A stretch of 64,000 bases of DNA from Casuarius casuarius. Taxonomy: Eukaryota; Chordata; Aves; Casuariiformes; Casuariidae. This document shows positions 47,859-61,145 of the stretch, one piece after another (the first letter of the stretch is position 1; each line of letters starts with the position of its first letter). The stretch lies in NCBI GenBank assembly GCA_003342895.1, contig PTFA01000418.1:434812-498811 (forward strand). Reading direction: 5' to 3'. The notes below the pieces were generated by a model that searched no databases, was not told the origin of the DNA, and saw only the letters and a program-made list of their open reading frames with translations. A program made the position numbers and the translations under genes.

Positions 47859-50800
47859 TAGTTAACAGAGATCGTTTTAATATGAATTCAAATACACCGG
47901 TCCATAGAGAGAAAGTATTGTAGCTAATAAAACTAGAAGCATCCACAGAACCTCAGCTATAAGAGTGAGGATTTTTTTTCTCCATTTGAAAAATTGTAGT
48001 CTGATCAATTTAGTGATACGAACTTCACCTGACAAAGCTTATAAAAGATTTGTCATGATACTACTGCAGTCTCCTCATGAAGATCTGAGCCTGCAATCAG
48101 AAGAGAAAGCTACAGCTGTTGAATCAGTAATTCTCAAAGAAGGTTATTCATTGACTTCAGTCCAGTGAGCAAGAATGAAACAATACATCTAACAAATCAG
48201 TGCTTGGATATCATTCTAACAAACAGAGGCAGTGAGCCGACAACTTCAAAAACAGCAGAATAAACCTTTGAGGACCTCTTGGCTTAACACCAAACATAAG
48301 CAATTACAACAGCTGTGCAAATAAACTCACAAGTCCCATTTTTCTTGACATCACCCAGTAATCAAAAAATGTAGCAAACTGAGCCAACAGAACTCAGATG
48401 TACTCACTGATATCAAACCAGCATTTTAGAAGGACTGTCAGCTCCCTTACAAGGCTAGAAAGGAAGATGATCTAAAGACTTCGAAGAGTTTTTTTCTTTG
48501 CTGTAACAAGACAGAATTTAGACAATGGCCAATTAATTGCTAAAAAATTAAAGTACAAACATGTCGAGTGTTTTGGTTTGTTTTTTCAAAATTAGCAGCA
48601 TCAGCCTCACCCCATGAAACCTTTTTATGCTTTTACATTTTGAGCCATGATGATTCTTTTCCCCTTGAAATTAGAATTTGCCTTTTACTTCCAAATTTTA
48701 GAAACAGGTATCAACTTTTTTTTCCCTCTTTCTGCATAGTGATGGAACTTCGAATTGGAACAAAAAGGATTAGCTGCAGGAGGTGCAAGTGCCTGACAGC
48801 AATTCAGAGGACTCCAAACCGTCTTACCAGTAGGTGGAGCAAAAATGTCACTAATGTAGACAAAAACTTTAAACTAGACCTCTACCCAGAGGGGGAGTCG
48901 CTTTTCCATTCTTTTTACCTTATGGATTGAAGGAAGACAGCCTTATGCCTCTGGTCTTGACATCGCATCTGAAGTGAAAGGGGGATTCTGCCTGGTTTTG
49001 CTCTCAGAGGCACAACAAAGAATAAATTGCTCAGTTATTTGCTGCTTTCCTTCTGACTGCTTGTCTTGTCTGAGCATATGGGGAGAAGGACTGGGGAAGT
49101 GGTTCAGCACAGCACTGATGCGTTTGTTCATGTATTTCTAGTCCTGTGCTCAATCCAACAGATTATTTCTTTGTCCTTTAGCGCTTCCATGTACTTCGTT
49201 TCATTTCCCAGACCAGTGTTATTTCATGCCACATCAGAGATAATAGACTCTTCCTGAAAATAAACTCCTTTTCCTATGTCGGTTTTCTTTAGTCAGGGAT
49301 GTGTTCATGCTCATGACAAAAACATGCTACAAAATCATACATCCTTCAGATAGACAGCCTTAAATCTGAAGTACCTGAAGTGCGCTAAAATGTTGATGGA
49401 TTTTCACTGAGGCAGTACTCAAGAAGCTATTAGACAGAGTATCTTGTACATTAAAAGATCTTGAAAGCACCTTTCAACTCTGTTATGCTTCTGCAAGCTA
49501 TGGATTAATGGGAATCAGCATGGGACTCACTACACAGACAGGAATACCTACAGGAATTAACATTTAAACTGAAAACCTTACAAGGAAAAGTGTTGTCATC
49601 TCTTGACAGAATCTGCCTGCTGTTTCCAAAGTCCACAAGAAAGCACAACTTTATCTTGAATCACAAGTGAGCAGCTAAGATGCAAATATTCAAGATGGCC
49701 TTTGAAAAGGACATTGCAGCTAATCATCAGTCTTGAACAAAATGCAGTTCGAATTCGATTATCAATCATTAGGAACTTTCTGCAGCATTGAGGTACTTCT
49801 GAAGACCTCTTCATATGGCAATGCTTACAGGCCTTCTAAGTGCAAGAAATGACAGAGAGTAGTTCTTTAAGAATTTTAATTAAGTGGGGAGAGTTAATTT
49901 ACAGTTTTTCTCATTATGAAATACAGGGCACCCAAGACTAAAAGTCTGAGCTGCACTGAAACACAATCCCAGCAAAACTCTAGTAATTTAACACAATTTG
50001 GGCAACTTTCAGCTTTTTAAATTTTTACTTGGAAGCAGTATAAATGCTACTTGAATTGTGAACATGAACCAGTTGCAAAATGTTTAATATATTATGTATC
50101 TACCTTAAGATTTTCCCAATGATTTCTCAAAATAGAAGTGTTTCTATATAGTGAATAATTCAGAGGGCTTTATTTGTAATTTAAAACGATATAGAAAAAA
50201 TGGTGGTCAGCATCAACAGATGCATCTAGATGGAGTGTGCAAGTTATCTGTTCCGCAACACTTACTAAAGTACTTACTACCTGGTATTGAGGTGGATGAA
50301 GTTTAACTGTGCATTTAGATAGAGGCTGATGGTTTCAATTCAGAAGTCTGTTATTTACTACACTTTCAGTCTTGGGTATATAAAATTATGCACAGAACAA
50401 GTGGCCCAAATTAGAGTTTTACTGGCACAACTAAAATTCAGTGAGAACTTTATGAGCTCTATTCTGTCAAGCCACATCTTTAAGATTCTAAATTTACATG
50501 CACAAATTTCGAAAGCTAGTTCTGTAAAGGTTTGGGATAGTTTCCTCAGCTATAAAAGAGGATAATAAAGGGCCCCTGGGTACAGTGAACTGAAATATAT
50601 TGTTAATATAAGCATTTTTACTTGCATTGGAGAGGAATGATGCTTCCATAATTTTAATAGCAATTTCATTCCTTATTCTTTTTTCCTATTTCTGTGTGTC
50701 TTGCAAATATGTATCACGTTAGTTTATTGCTCTCACTGGCTGAAAACATCTGCTGATCATAATGTAACTATATTTGACAAAGCAGTGACACTGACACACA

Positions 50801-52104
50801 GCTTTCTCTGTTCATAGCAGTAGAAAGACCTTAAGGGATTATCTAAATACATAACTGTACTCAAAATAAGCCACATTTCAAAAGGTTAACAAAGGAAAAC
50901 GGAAAATATGAAACACTGATAAATTCATTCAGAATAAAAGTACAAAAGATATATTTCTTTCACCTGTAAAAAGCTCTCTCAAACAATATTTCTTTGAGAC
51001 CTGACTTGCAGGAAGTATTTGGAAGTATGTCACATTAAGGGTCTCTTTTTAAGAATTCTTCTAATTTCCATAAATTTCAAAAGCAAAAACAGCCAAAATT
51101 TCTCTTCAAATTCAGCCATAAAAATTTAAATTGTGAGTTTATTAAATATGATCCAATTAGAAGAGCTAGTTAATATTTTCTACTATAGTTAACTTAGTTC
51201 ATATATTCTATTAACTATTAACATAGTTAATACATTTTACTATAAAAGGACTTTGTTATGAAGTTAGATAGTTCAGCTACTTAAGATACCTTCTATGGTA
51301 AAATCCTTAATCCCATTCATCCCTTTCATATTTGCCCAAAATACAAGAATAATGCAAAGAAGCTCTGAGAGCTCAACATCTGGGAAGAGTAATTACCCTC
51401 TGCACTATAAAAGAAAGAATAGGTGATCATGGAAGCACACGAAGGACAAGAAGATCATTGGGAAGTGTCAACTGTCAACATTCAATACTCTAACCAGGTT
51501 TTTTAGATAGTCCATGCCTGAAGTGTGTAATGTATAGTATCAGATTTATTTATTTTAAGATACCTGATGCTACATGGGATTTTGGTTTAGCAGCATGATA
51601 CAGCAGTGTGCTGAAATCCCAATACAAGTGTAAGTTATAGAGCAACTGCAACATACAGTTGAACCACAATACAAATGTCATTCCCATTACCAGTCTCTAT
51701 ACTATGCTCACCATCACAATGCTGGGTTTCCCCCCTCACTGGAAAGGAATATATAGGTTGAAACAAGCTCAAGTGCGTTGCTCTCTTCAAAGTCCTTTTT
51801 GCTTTTCAGTTTGTGTACTGTGTTGGGCTGAGCCACATATACATAACTTCCCCATGCTGGTCTGGCTAGTTCAGGGAGACATTCACACTCTTTTGGTTAA
51901 CTCGGGAGAAAACATTTACACAACTAGTTGATCCACTCAGCTGATACAACATTTATCTAAAACGAAGGCCACCCTCCAGGCCCCTTTATGTTGAGATAAA
52001 TTCAGCTTTCTTTGCAACAGCTGTGGTCAGTTACATCCTATATTCTTCCCTGTATTTCATGAGCACATTGTGCTTCCCCATCTTCTCTGAGCCTTCTTCC
52101 ATTG
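47859..52104. other. AT-rich DNA, no supported gene
   Basis: Two weak signals are noted. One is a strong + strand acceptor (TTCCCTCTTTCTGCATAG, to about 48738) leading into a frame MELRIGTKRISCRRCKCL that ends in a stop at 48930. The other is a possible decayed CR1 tail near 49455-49495 (GATCTTGAAAGCACCTTTCA). The stretch 51169-51245 repeats TAGTTAA/TTAACTA in both orientations. None is strong enough to call a gene. Confidence 0.4.
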
Positions 52105-52440
52105 TAGGGGTTGGTCACACCAACATGGATTTATGAAGGGCAAATCCTGCTTGACCAACCTGATTGCCTTCTGTGAGGAAAGAATTTGCTCAGTGGATGA
52201 GGAGGGACCATGGATGTCATTTACCTTGATTTTAGCAAGCCTTTTGACATGGTCTCCCACGACATCCTTATTAACAAGTGGGTAAGATCTGAATTGGACA
52301 GATGAACCACAAGATGGGTGGGAAACTGGCTAAACTGTCAATCTCAAATGGTGATGGTTAATGGCTCAAAGTCAAACCAGCAGCTGGTCATGAGTGCAGC
52401 TCCTCAAGGGTCAATACTGGGATCTGTACTGCCCTGGTCC
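52105..52440 (+). mobile_element. CR1 LINE fragment, reverse transcriptase domain
   Basis: An internal CR1 ORF2 piece. GGATTTATGAAGGGCAAATC corresponds to the GF-x-KGKSCLTN region. VIYLDFSKPFDMVSHD matches the conserved YLDFSKAFDTVSH block of the reverse transcriptase palm, here with Ala changed to Pro. AAPQGSILGSVL matches the PQGSVLGPVLF block. A TGA and a frameshift interrupt it. The YxDD block is missing, so it is a truncated, dead internal fragment. Confidence 0.9.
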
Positions 52441-54974
52441 ACAGAACACCAAACAAGGAGAACCACCTTTCATGCCTTCTTCTGGGACTGTATGTCTGTG
52501 CTTTGCCTCTTAAACAAGTCTGCAACTAAAGAACTTGCAGAGGGAGAAAAATATAGCCATAGCAACATGATGACTACCACAATCTAATACCCTATTTTGT
52601 TTTGGTTTGTTTTTCTTTGGGAAGCACTAAAGGCATAGCAAGCTCCAAAACGGTTATTGTAACTTGAGCTTGGCTAAATACACATGAACAGAAGACTAGG
52701 CATGGCATGCAGTCATGTTAAAATTCTTTCTAAAGAACATCTGGAGATCACAAACATCACTTGGACATCACCCTGAAATTTACTGACTCAATAAACTACT
52801 AGATCTGATTTCAGCAGGTCAGGAAGTCATACTCATCTATACTATTAAAACATTCCAAGGTTGCTGTTAAATAACAGAAGTAGAACAAGTGTTTAGAACT
52901 ATTGAGCTTTATCCTGTATTCTAGGAAATTGCTATAAAACAACAAAATTGATTTCTAAAAATGCCAATACAAAACTGTAGCAATGTTTTAACATCTGCAT
53001 CTTCTCTTTTTCATCTCTGTAAATTTTTTTTTCATCAAGTGTAGTTCAACTTGAGGTATTTTCTCAGCTCCATCACTGTAAAAAAAATTAGCAACTATAA
53101 ATGACAACAAAAAATTAGTAACCTGTGCTTGCCTTACTAGGTGACTGTGAAGATATTTGATATCCAAATGAACTGTTTGCACCTAACACCTGCTGCAAAC
53201 TGTTCATTCCTGTTCAAACATCTCAATATCCTGTGTCATTATGAAGGTCAACATTATATTTCTGAAGTAGGTAAATGCTTGGTCTCCCTGATACCAATTA
53301 CTAGTGGCTACTTTTATAGAATGTTTTCCAGTCCTTTTGAAAGTAATTTGATAACTTTATTTCATTTGTGTGTATGACATGACTAAGCCTGACAGACAAC
53401 AGATTACTCAATCTAGGTTAAACAGCTCTTAAATTCAGAAAGGTGCCATTTGAATTGAGTCTTAGGGCTTCTGCCTATCAACATTTTCACTCCACTACAG
53501 GAATATCAATAATTCTGTCAGCACTGATTCAGAATCTCACTTCCATTATCTGCTCTGTGGAGTTCTTCAATGGTTTGCTGCTTCTTCTCTATGACTTTGA
53601 GTGTCTAATTTTTATGTCTCTTATCTTTCAACTGTGACATTCTTAACAAGCATTTGTTATTTACTTGGACTGTGAAAGTTTAGCACTCACCCCAACTGAA
53701 TTTAAAATTTGGTTGTATTTTCTGCACCCAACTGATAAAAAACATGATTTTCTGTAAAGGCAATTACCTTTTTTTCCCCACTGCTGCTTGCTCTTTTCTA
53801 CTTTATTCTTTTGGAAGTGTATCAAAATTTTGCATTAAGAGTTGAACTGAACTCTTGCCTCCGCTAACAATAACAGAAACACTTTTAGTAACATCACAAT
53901 GCGACTCTTCAAGCTTGGAGGTTTCTTCTCGTTTGTTCGTTTTTTACCAAAATTTTATTAAGAGTCTAACTGGGGGAACCACAAAAACTCACACTGCTGG
54001 AGTTTATGCATGAATGTTTACGAAGAATACCTTGCCATTTCTCTGGAACCATGACTCCTGCCATTAGGAGGAAAAGGATCAATAGTTTCTACTTTGAAGC
54101 AACTGGGCTGTTCTTTGTAGTGATTAGTGCCTTTTTTCTCTAACTCAGTACAACTCTTTCAACATACAATTGCAACAGCAATTAAGTTGGTACAGCATGA
54201 TAATGCAAACGAATAGTTCAACTGTTCTGCAGATGAAGAACTTTTGGTTCTGATACAAAGTAAACAGAGTCTGAATAAGGTGAAGGAGAAGTGTCTGCAA
54301 GAGATGCTTGTCAAAATGCTGTTTTAAAATGTAATGTACTACGTTGCCTTAAACTGCTTTCTGTATTGGAAATACCTTACATGGCCTTTTATTCAGTTTG
54401 GCCGCATGTTTTGCATTGCCCAGATGGTGAAAACATATTTCATCTTTCAAATCTGAAAAAAACTTTTACTGTAGTGTATGCTTACCTCCTAAACACTTAA
54501 AAGTCTGTTGGTATATTCAAGCACAATTTGTTGTATGAGCATTTTACTTATTTCCTTTCAGCATTACAGCACTTGCAAACTACTTACCCAAGGTATGGAA
54601 CACGTTAGAGGAACATGAACCTTTACTACACTGAAATAGAGGCTGTGGCATTATTGTGACAGGATAAAGTAGCAGTACAACAGTTTGAAAGATGTGGACA
54701 GCAAATCAGAATGCTTCTGTTAATACTGCAAACAATTTAATGTAAATAATTTGGTTTATGGCACCAAGAACTACTTAATCTTTCTCTTTCTTAAGTTTCC
54801 CATCAGTTAGACAGAGTAAAAAACCCAGTTTTTAATACTTTGTTGTATAAAAGGCCAATACGTATTTTAGCTATGAAGCATGAAGAGATGATTCACAGAA
54901 GTATTAATAACAATTATGAGAGCCTAAAATAAATGCAATTATGATCAACATATAGAACAACAGTTCCTGATAGT
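52441..54974. other. AT-rich DNA, no supported gene
   Basis: No transposon boundary, CpG cluster or exon chain is visible. Short frames (64-78 codons) near 53141-53640 lack splice or family support. Confidence 0.5.
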
Positions 54975-54980
54975 AATATG

Positions 54981-55370
54981 TGTGGAGGATTATCTGGAGG
55001 AAAACGGACATGTGAGCAATCCAGCCCTAATGCTAATAGCAAGAGTGTGAAAGTAGGTTTTGTGGCCTACCGGTAAGGTTACTAGAGGGCATGCATTGTG
55101 GTGAGAAACTGTCCTTGGAATGAGAAAAACAACTCCCAGATGTTCAGTGAGAAACTTACGGGCTTAGGGGAGTTTCTTTGCCTCCTCGTAGACAGTCATG
55201 CTATCCAATCACATACTGTTCAGATGTGCGTGCTAAATGAACATGTACCAATCACTGTATAGTTTGATTCACGGGATCACGGTTAAAGCATATAAAAGAT
55301 GCTATTCGGGCTTAATAAAGTGTCAGCATTTAATCATATTGATTGGCGTGCTTTCCATTTATCTCCCGCA
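54981..55370 (+). mobile_element. Solo ERV LTR, short (family C)
   Basis: It begins TGTGTGGAGG-type sequence (TGTGGAGGATTATC) and ends TTTATCTCCCGCA, 390 bp with TG...CA ends. It is flanked by a perfect 6-bp duplication AATATG (54975-54980 and 55371-55376). A TATAAAAG box is at 55291-55298 and AATAAA at 55314-55319, in the right order for U3 and R. The 6-bp duplication and compact size fit the alpha/beta (class II) type; this is an inference. No internal genes adjoin it. Confidence 0.9.
55291..55298 (+). promoter_or_regulatory. LTR TATA box TATAAAAG
   Basis: A consensus TATA box sits 72-79 nt from the LTR 3' end and 16 nt before AATAAA. The start site would be about 25-30 nt downstream, very near the AATAAA, so R would be very short. 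Confidence 0.7.
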
Positions 55371-57227
55371 AATATGCAGCATAATTTACCTCCAAAAGTA
55401 AAGACTTCTCTACAGTGCATACTCTCATATTACATAAATCATTTCACTCTCCTTAAAAATGTCTGACTATAAACACTGCTTTTTAAATAAGTTTATCATT
55501 TCTTTGCATGATATTGTCTTAATTTGCAAACAGAAGTTTGAATACAACCAAGGATAGTTATTAGGTATGTGTCACAACAAAAATTTATTTATTCCTTCAC
55601 ATAGGTCTTTAACATTCTACTTCACTATGATGACACAGTAGTTTTCTTACTGTGCTTGAGACTGTGTAGGTACAAGAGATCAACATCAGTTGGTGACAGG
55701 TAGTCTCCAGACAGTCACTGCATCAAAAATATTTAACTTCAAGTTAATAATTTTTATACTAAGCCCATAAAACCATAAAATATATTTCTAATTTTTCAGA
55801 ATTTTTGGCAGCGAATACTGAACAGGACCTTTTTCCATCTATGTCTATGAGAGCATAACTTAAGTCGTTTTTCATCAGTTGGTCCTTGGAAATTAATATT
55901 GTGCAAAACAAAACATTTCAAGCTAATCCTTTTTACTTCTACAAGTAGAATTGAAGTACTATTCACATTACCACAAATCAGCTGGTGTACAATAACAAGG
56001 TTGCATCCTTTGTTGAACCTATGGGGATTTTTGATGGCAGAGGCAGGCAGAGCAAGTGTCCTCAGATATCCCTGTGACAGAGGAAGGAAAACAAACAAAA
56101 TACATCTCCTGTACCTACTTTAAAAATTTGCAATCAGTATATAACCCATAATCACCTTTGGAAATGTCAGTTAAAATAGAGCATAAGAATTCAAAATATG
56201 TGTCAAGTAAAACCTAGACAAAAAGATCACTTTTCTACTTTTTTTTTGGGGGGGGGGCACTGATATTTATGCATTTTCCTTCATCTAGCTTAGTTTAGGT
56301 CTCTGCATCCTTCCACATATGTTTATGTTTATTCTACAGCTTTGCTGTACAGGTAGATATTTAGTCTCACTGTGGCCCCAGTCCCATCTGTCCGACTCAT
56401 TTATGTTTCCAGATAGGCCTACAGTGCCATAAAGTTGGAAATAACTTACTCAGGCTTAAGGTTAATAGTAAAAATCTAGAATTCCAAAAAATCTGTTGTC
56501 TTACTTACTACTGTCAATTAATTAACCCCGAAACTAAAGAACATTGTGGATAAGTATTTGCATCAAACATGTACACTTACACTTAATATGACTATTTATA
56601 TGACTGAATATTCTAACTTTACTGCAAAGAAAAAGTGCACAGTTGAGAAAATTTTACCAATTTTTCAAGTAATTTATTTAAAATAAAGAAACCATGGAGG
56701 TTTTAATCTCGTTTTTCAGTATTTCTTTGTACCCCTTCTGGGTAGGCCTGCAGGTAACAGGCTGAAAGCTGGTAAGTAGTGCTGATGTTGAACAATACCA
56801 GAATGAAGGGAAAAGAAATGAATCCTAAGTCTTTTAATCAAATTTGTTCTTCAGCATTTATATTTATATGCTCAAGAACCCCAGGTAATCCTACTGCAGA
56901 AGGAAAATTAATCTTTTCAATCTCTCACCATCACCAAATGGAGTGGAAGGGACAGGAACATTATAGTATTTTGTACAAACAGTATTCACACAGAAAGGTG
57001 GCTTGGGTCTGGGTTTTTTTTTCAATGTCTTATTTGGGAGGCCTAAAAGGAAACCCTCCCTAGGAAACCTGCTGCTCTGTTACTCACTGTTTAATAAGTT
57101 CTTTTGTTCCTTAAGTAAATACTGTAAGATGTGCCAACTGTTTTAATAATGAAAGAAAATGTGCCCAAAAGGTATTTCTCCATCATGCGGAGAAGAATGT
57201 TGCTTCTGGATTAGATTTACTGATCTT

Positions 57228-57270
57228 CAAAAAAAAAAAAAAAAAAAACCCACACACAACAACAACAACT
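57228..57270. repeat. Poly-A followed by CA/CAA simple repeat
   Basis: A run of about 20 A is followed by CCCACACACAACAACAACAAC. No source retroelement is recognisable upstream. Confidence 0.85.
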
Positions 57271-58286
57271 ACAAACCTGATGAGAAAGCAGCATGACAAC
57301 TAGAAATTATTTGGACAGCAGTGCCAAAGCTGTTTACTGAAGGCTTCCCTGTCTGAATTTTTGATATTAGCTGCATGCAGATTTATACAGCCACTAAAAG
57401 AAAATTAGCTCCACTGAAAGTAACTGACAAGGCGAGAAATACAAGGCAGGGAAAGTCCCTATGAAATCATGTGCAACAATATGGAACAGCCCCCACCTCC
57501 GTCTTTGACAGGTAATCTAGATGAAGAACATTCCCTCACTCCCTCAAAAGGGGATCTAGCAATTCAAAGAGGAGCATAGGTATAATTTCAAGCTATTAGA
57601 GAGTCCACTGAGGCAAGTCAGTTAAGGCTGTCCTATTTAAACCAGTTATAAGCTACTATTAAGGGAGGCAAGAATAGCTAGATTGATGGAGCCTGTTACT
57701 CAGTTTCTAGAAATAAACAGGTTAGAATTATCACTTGATAGTTGTCAAGGGAGCCATCTTCACACTCAGCACAGAAATCCAAGAAATGACTGCTAGTCAA
57801 GGGGCTAGAGAAATGGGGATATTCCTTATGTACTGAAGGGCAGTTTTGGAAGCCTCATCAGTACCACGGTCATAGCTCCAGGGTAAAAGACAGCTGCTCC
57901 CGGCAGTCACTCAAAATAGTGTACATTATTTGGCTTCACCAGTTGTGTTCCCCTGCACTACCGCAAAGGAAAAGGGCTGCTTTTATATGCCTATATCAAA
58001 GTTGAGAGGTATGATATCCAAATACTACTGTTTTTTTGTTTTGTTTTGTTTTGGTTTTTTTTCTGCATGGACCCAAACAGATAGCAGCCTTGATGAAAGC
58101 ATTTGAGCATTTGATTTTATGAATGACAACAAATGACAACAAAATTCCTGAATGGGGGATAGTATACAAGATACAAGAGTTTCAAAGACCTTTGCCATTG
58201 CAAGAAGCAAAAACTAGGAACTGGTCCAATTTAATTCCACAGCTAGGAGAATACCTGACTGAAACCACCCTGAAAATCAACAGAAG

Positions 58287-58324
58287 TGGATTTAGGATTT
58301 TAAAGGATTTAAAGGATTTTAAAG
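58287..58324. repeat. Tandem GGATTTTAAA-like repeats
   Basis: Consecutive units GGATTTA, GGATTTTAAA, GGATTTAAA and GGATTTTAAA form a short imperfect tandem array. Confidence 0.8.
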
Positions 58325-60758
58325 CAGCTGCTTTGAAGATGTGGCAGTGTATTTTCCAAACATTGTGAAGGTATGGTAGGTGCAATGTGAGGAACGCAGT
58401 CTGGTCAAGTCATTGTTCATCCAATCTTACCATCCCTTCCCGGATCTGCAAGAGTGTCCTTCTGTGAGCTCTAGAATTAATGAGACCTGGTTTTCTAGTT
58501 TCTACATGCCCCAGCTTATTTCTCCAACCTGTCTGGCTGTAACTGTCAGTGAAAGTTCAGTTTTCACATAAATTCAACATTTGGAGACTGGTCTTTATCA
58601 GGTTTAGCAGAAAGGATCTAAGAGCTTTGACAGAGACACATGGAGAAATTTGTTTCTTTAGGGAAGCAGCAAAAAATTCAGTAGAGACATAAGACTATGT
58701 AGTGTTCTATAGAAAATAATTTAACAGATCATTATAGAGAAAGTATTCTGGATAATAACTTATTCCCAGATATTTTAATATCAGAATATCAGAAAATGTG
58801 ACACTTCTGGATCACTGACTGACTCTGCCCTTTCCTGTATTTTTTTTTTCCTGCTGAATCTGTCAGACTCATGGAAGTGCCAAGATATTTCAGAGGATAA
58901 TATATTAATTTAATCCAAAAAACTTCATACATCTGTGACTATGTTTGTTACCACTAAGTGAGCCAAAAAATTGTAGCAGCAGATAGAGTTTAATCTAACT
59001 AACTAAGCTAAGCTAACTTGAGAATTGTAACATCCATCAGTTTGTAACAAGTAGTATCACCTTCTTGGCAATTGATCAGTAATGACAGATGCAAACTTCA
59101 CTGAGAATCTGTTCCTGCTGCGATCTAACATTTCCGAAGTTAAAGCGAAAAGAGAATCATGAACACTGAAGTAAGGCATTATACAGCAGTTGTACATCTG
59201 AAAGATTACTTCGTTTTTATTCACATTTAAGAGTCTTACTACAACCCCCTCCCACAAATACACTAAAATGCTATGTTTCTTCTTGGTATAAACTAACTTA
59301 GCATGAACAAAGTCACTGTAAATATAAAGAGCTGGGAACATCAGGTAATAAGAATCAAAAGGCTAGTATCAAACCTATAAGAAGATTAATTTAATATCAT
59401 TTCTCCATTTCTTACCCCCCGTCACAAGAGGGGGATTAATATTGAGCCATTTTCTCCCCTCATTAGAATATTCATCAAGAAAATGAGATATCACAATTTT
59501 AAATGACTCATTTACTGTGGAAGTCCAGAGCTGTTCTACTTTGACCTCTCCATGTTCAGTATTTAATTGGCTAGCAATTCAGCTCCTTCTTTTTTTATAG
59601 CTCTACTAACCTACCAGGAATATCTGGCATTTATCAAAACACAGCATCACCAGGTCAAAGAGAAAATTTGTTATGAATTATATTTCCATGTCAAGCTTGT
59701 AAATCTGATTTACCTTTAATAAGTAATTACGCTTACAGTACAATATGGCCTGTCATAGTTATAAAAGCAATTTCTTAGAATGAAATTACAGAAATCTTTA
59801 GGAAATTAAAAGAAACAAACACCTGAAAAAATGCATCGATGTCCAGTGCACCAAAGGGTTTTAAAAAACAAAGGAAAATGAATGTCACTACTTTTACAAA
59901 ATCTATACATTTTATACAGCGAGGCTGAGATAGTTAGTGGATGGAAAAGAAGAGCAGTATTTGAGGTCCTAGGCATCTGTCTTTGATCTTAGAATGGATA
60001 AGTGAAAAAAGAGAAAGAATTTAGCCAACAATATTGTAGGACATAAAACTGGGGAGAGAAGTGCACCAGTCCAAGGAAATATATGGATTTCTCTGATTAA
60101 ATACACGCTAAAATTGCTTAATTTTGATTCTTTCATCACATAGAAAAAGTCAGAATTAAGATTAGTGTGAGTTGGCTCTCTTCCCCTCCCCAATCTGTTA
60201 CAATATCCTGTTTCCTAGTGTATTATGCATATCTGGTCTAAGAAGTGTCAGTGCTCATTTCATTTCAGTGTTTAATTTTCCATTTTTTACTGTGGGGTCC
60301 ATTATAGTTTCCTATGATTTTGTGTTAAGTCCAGTTTAAAAGTTACTTTCTTTATTATTTTTTTCTATAGGTCAAATCACAAACACCACACAAATCCATA
60401 AAATATTATCATTTGGATAGAAAAGGCAAAAATATTCCATTTTAGATGCCCAATCTGAGATTAGTATGCTTTTTAATACTAGAATTATAATTGGCTGTTA
60501 TCAAAGCTGGTATTTCCTTCATGAATTTCTGTTGGTTTCAGTTGCAGCTGTATTGCTTGTACTACTGTCAATGAGATTCCATGAACTGAGGAACACAGCA
60601 ACATCCATCAAAAGTCTTTACGTGATCTGCTCAACAAGAGGAAGGAAGGCATCCTGGTCTCCATAGCAGTCTTTTTTTTTTTAAGAAAAAAAGCATAGGA
60701 CCAACACTCCTCCAAGCTGATCCATAAACACCTTCCAACTTGCCAGAGGATCCTGCAT

Positions 60759-61139
60759 TGTTGGGGACCAAGATAGAATGATGCTGTGTAAGACAGCAGA
60801 TAATCTCTAAGGCAGAAAGTAATGATGTGGTAACTATGATTTGTGGCCAGAATGTGTGCACGTGAGTTGCCAGTGATCATGTGCCTTCTTGCCTACGTGC
60901 CAGCAGTCATGGTGTGCCTTCCTGCCTACATGCCAGCAGCTGCGGTAGGCCTGTCCTGCTGGACTGTCCTGCCTGCCTGCCAGGCATCAGATGTCTTCCT
61001 ACCTATCACAAGATGCCACAATGCCTAGGAGATACCTGGAGGAGTGGCTGAGCTTGATTGCTATATAACCAGCCATTGTGTTTTCAATAAAGGATCTTTT
61101 GCACTACCCTACCTGAGGTCCGTGTCGTCGTATGCCACA
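60759..61139 (+). mobile_element. Solo ERV LTR, short (family D) with internal repeats
   Basis: It begins TGTTGGGGACCAAG and ends CGTATGCCACA, 381 bp with TG...CA ends. It is flanked by a perfect 6-bp duplication CTGCAT (60753-60758 and 61140-61145). TATATAA is at 61062-61068 and AATAAA at 61086-61091. The U3 part contains two ~31-bp imperfect repeats (60879-60942) rich in GTGCCTTC and GCCAGCAG. It is not obviously related to the LTR at 54981. No retroviral genes adjoin it. Confidence 0.9.
60879..60942. repeat. Two ~31-bp repeats in LTR U3
   Basis: ATGTGCCTTCTTGCCTACGT... is followed by GTGTGCCTTCCTGCCTACAT..., both ending in GCCAGCAG. A third partial copy (CCTGCCTGCCTGCCAGGCAT) lies downstream. 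Confidence 0.8.
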
Positions 61140-61145
61140 CTGCAT

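Larger units (their letters stand above)
55377..60752. other. AT-rich DNA, no supported gene
   Basis: Simple sequences are present: T9G10 near 56240-56259, poly-A into CA/CAA repeats at 57228-57270, a TTTTG run at about 58030-58063 and a (GGATTTTAAA)-type tandem at 58287-58324. I see no transposon end or gene. Confidence 0.5.
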
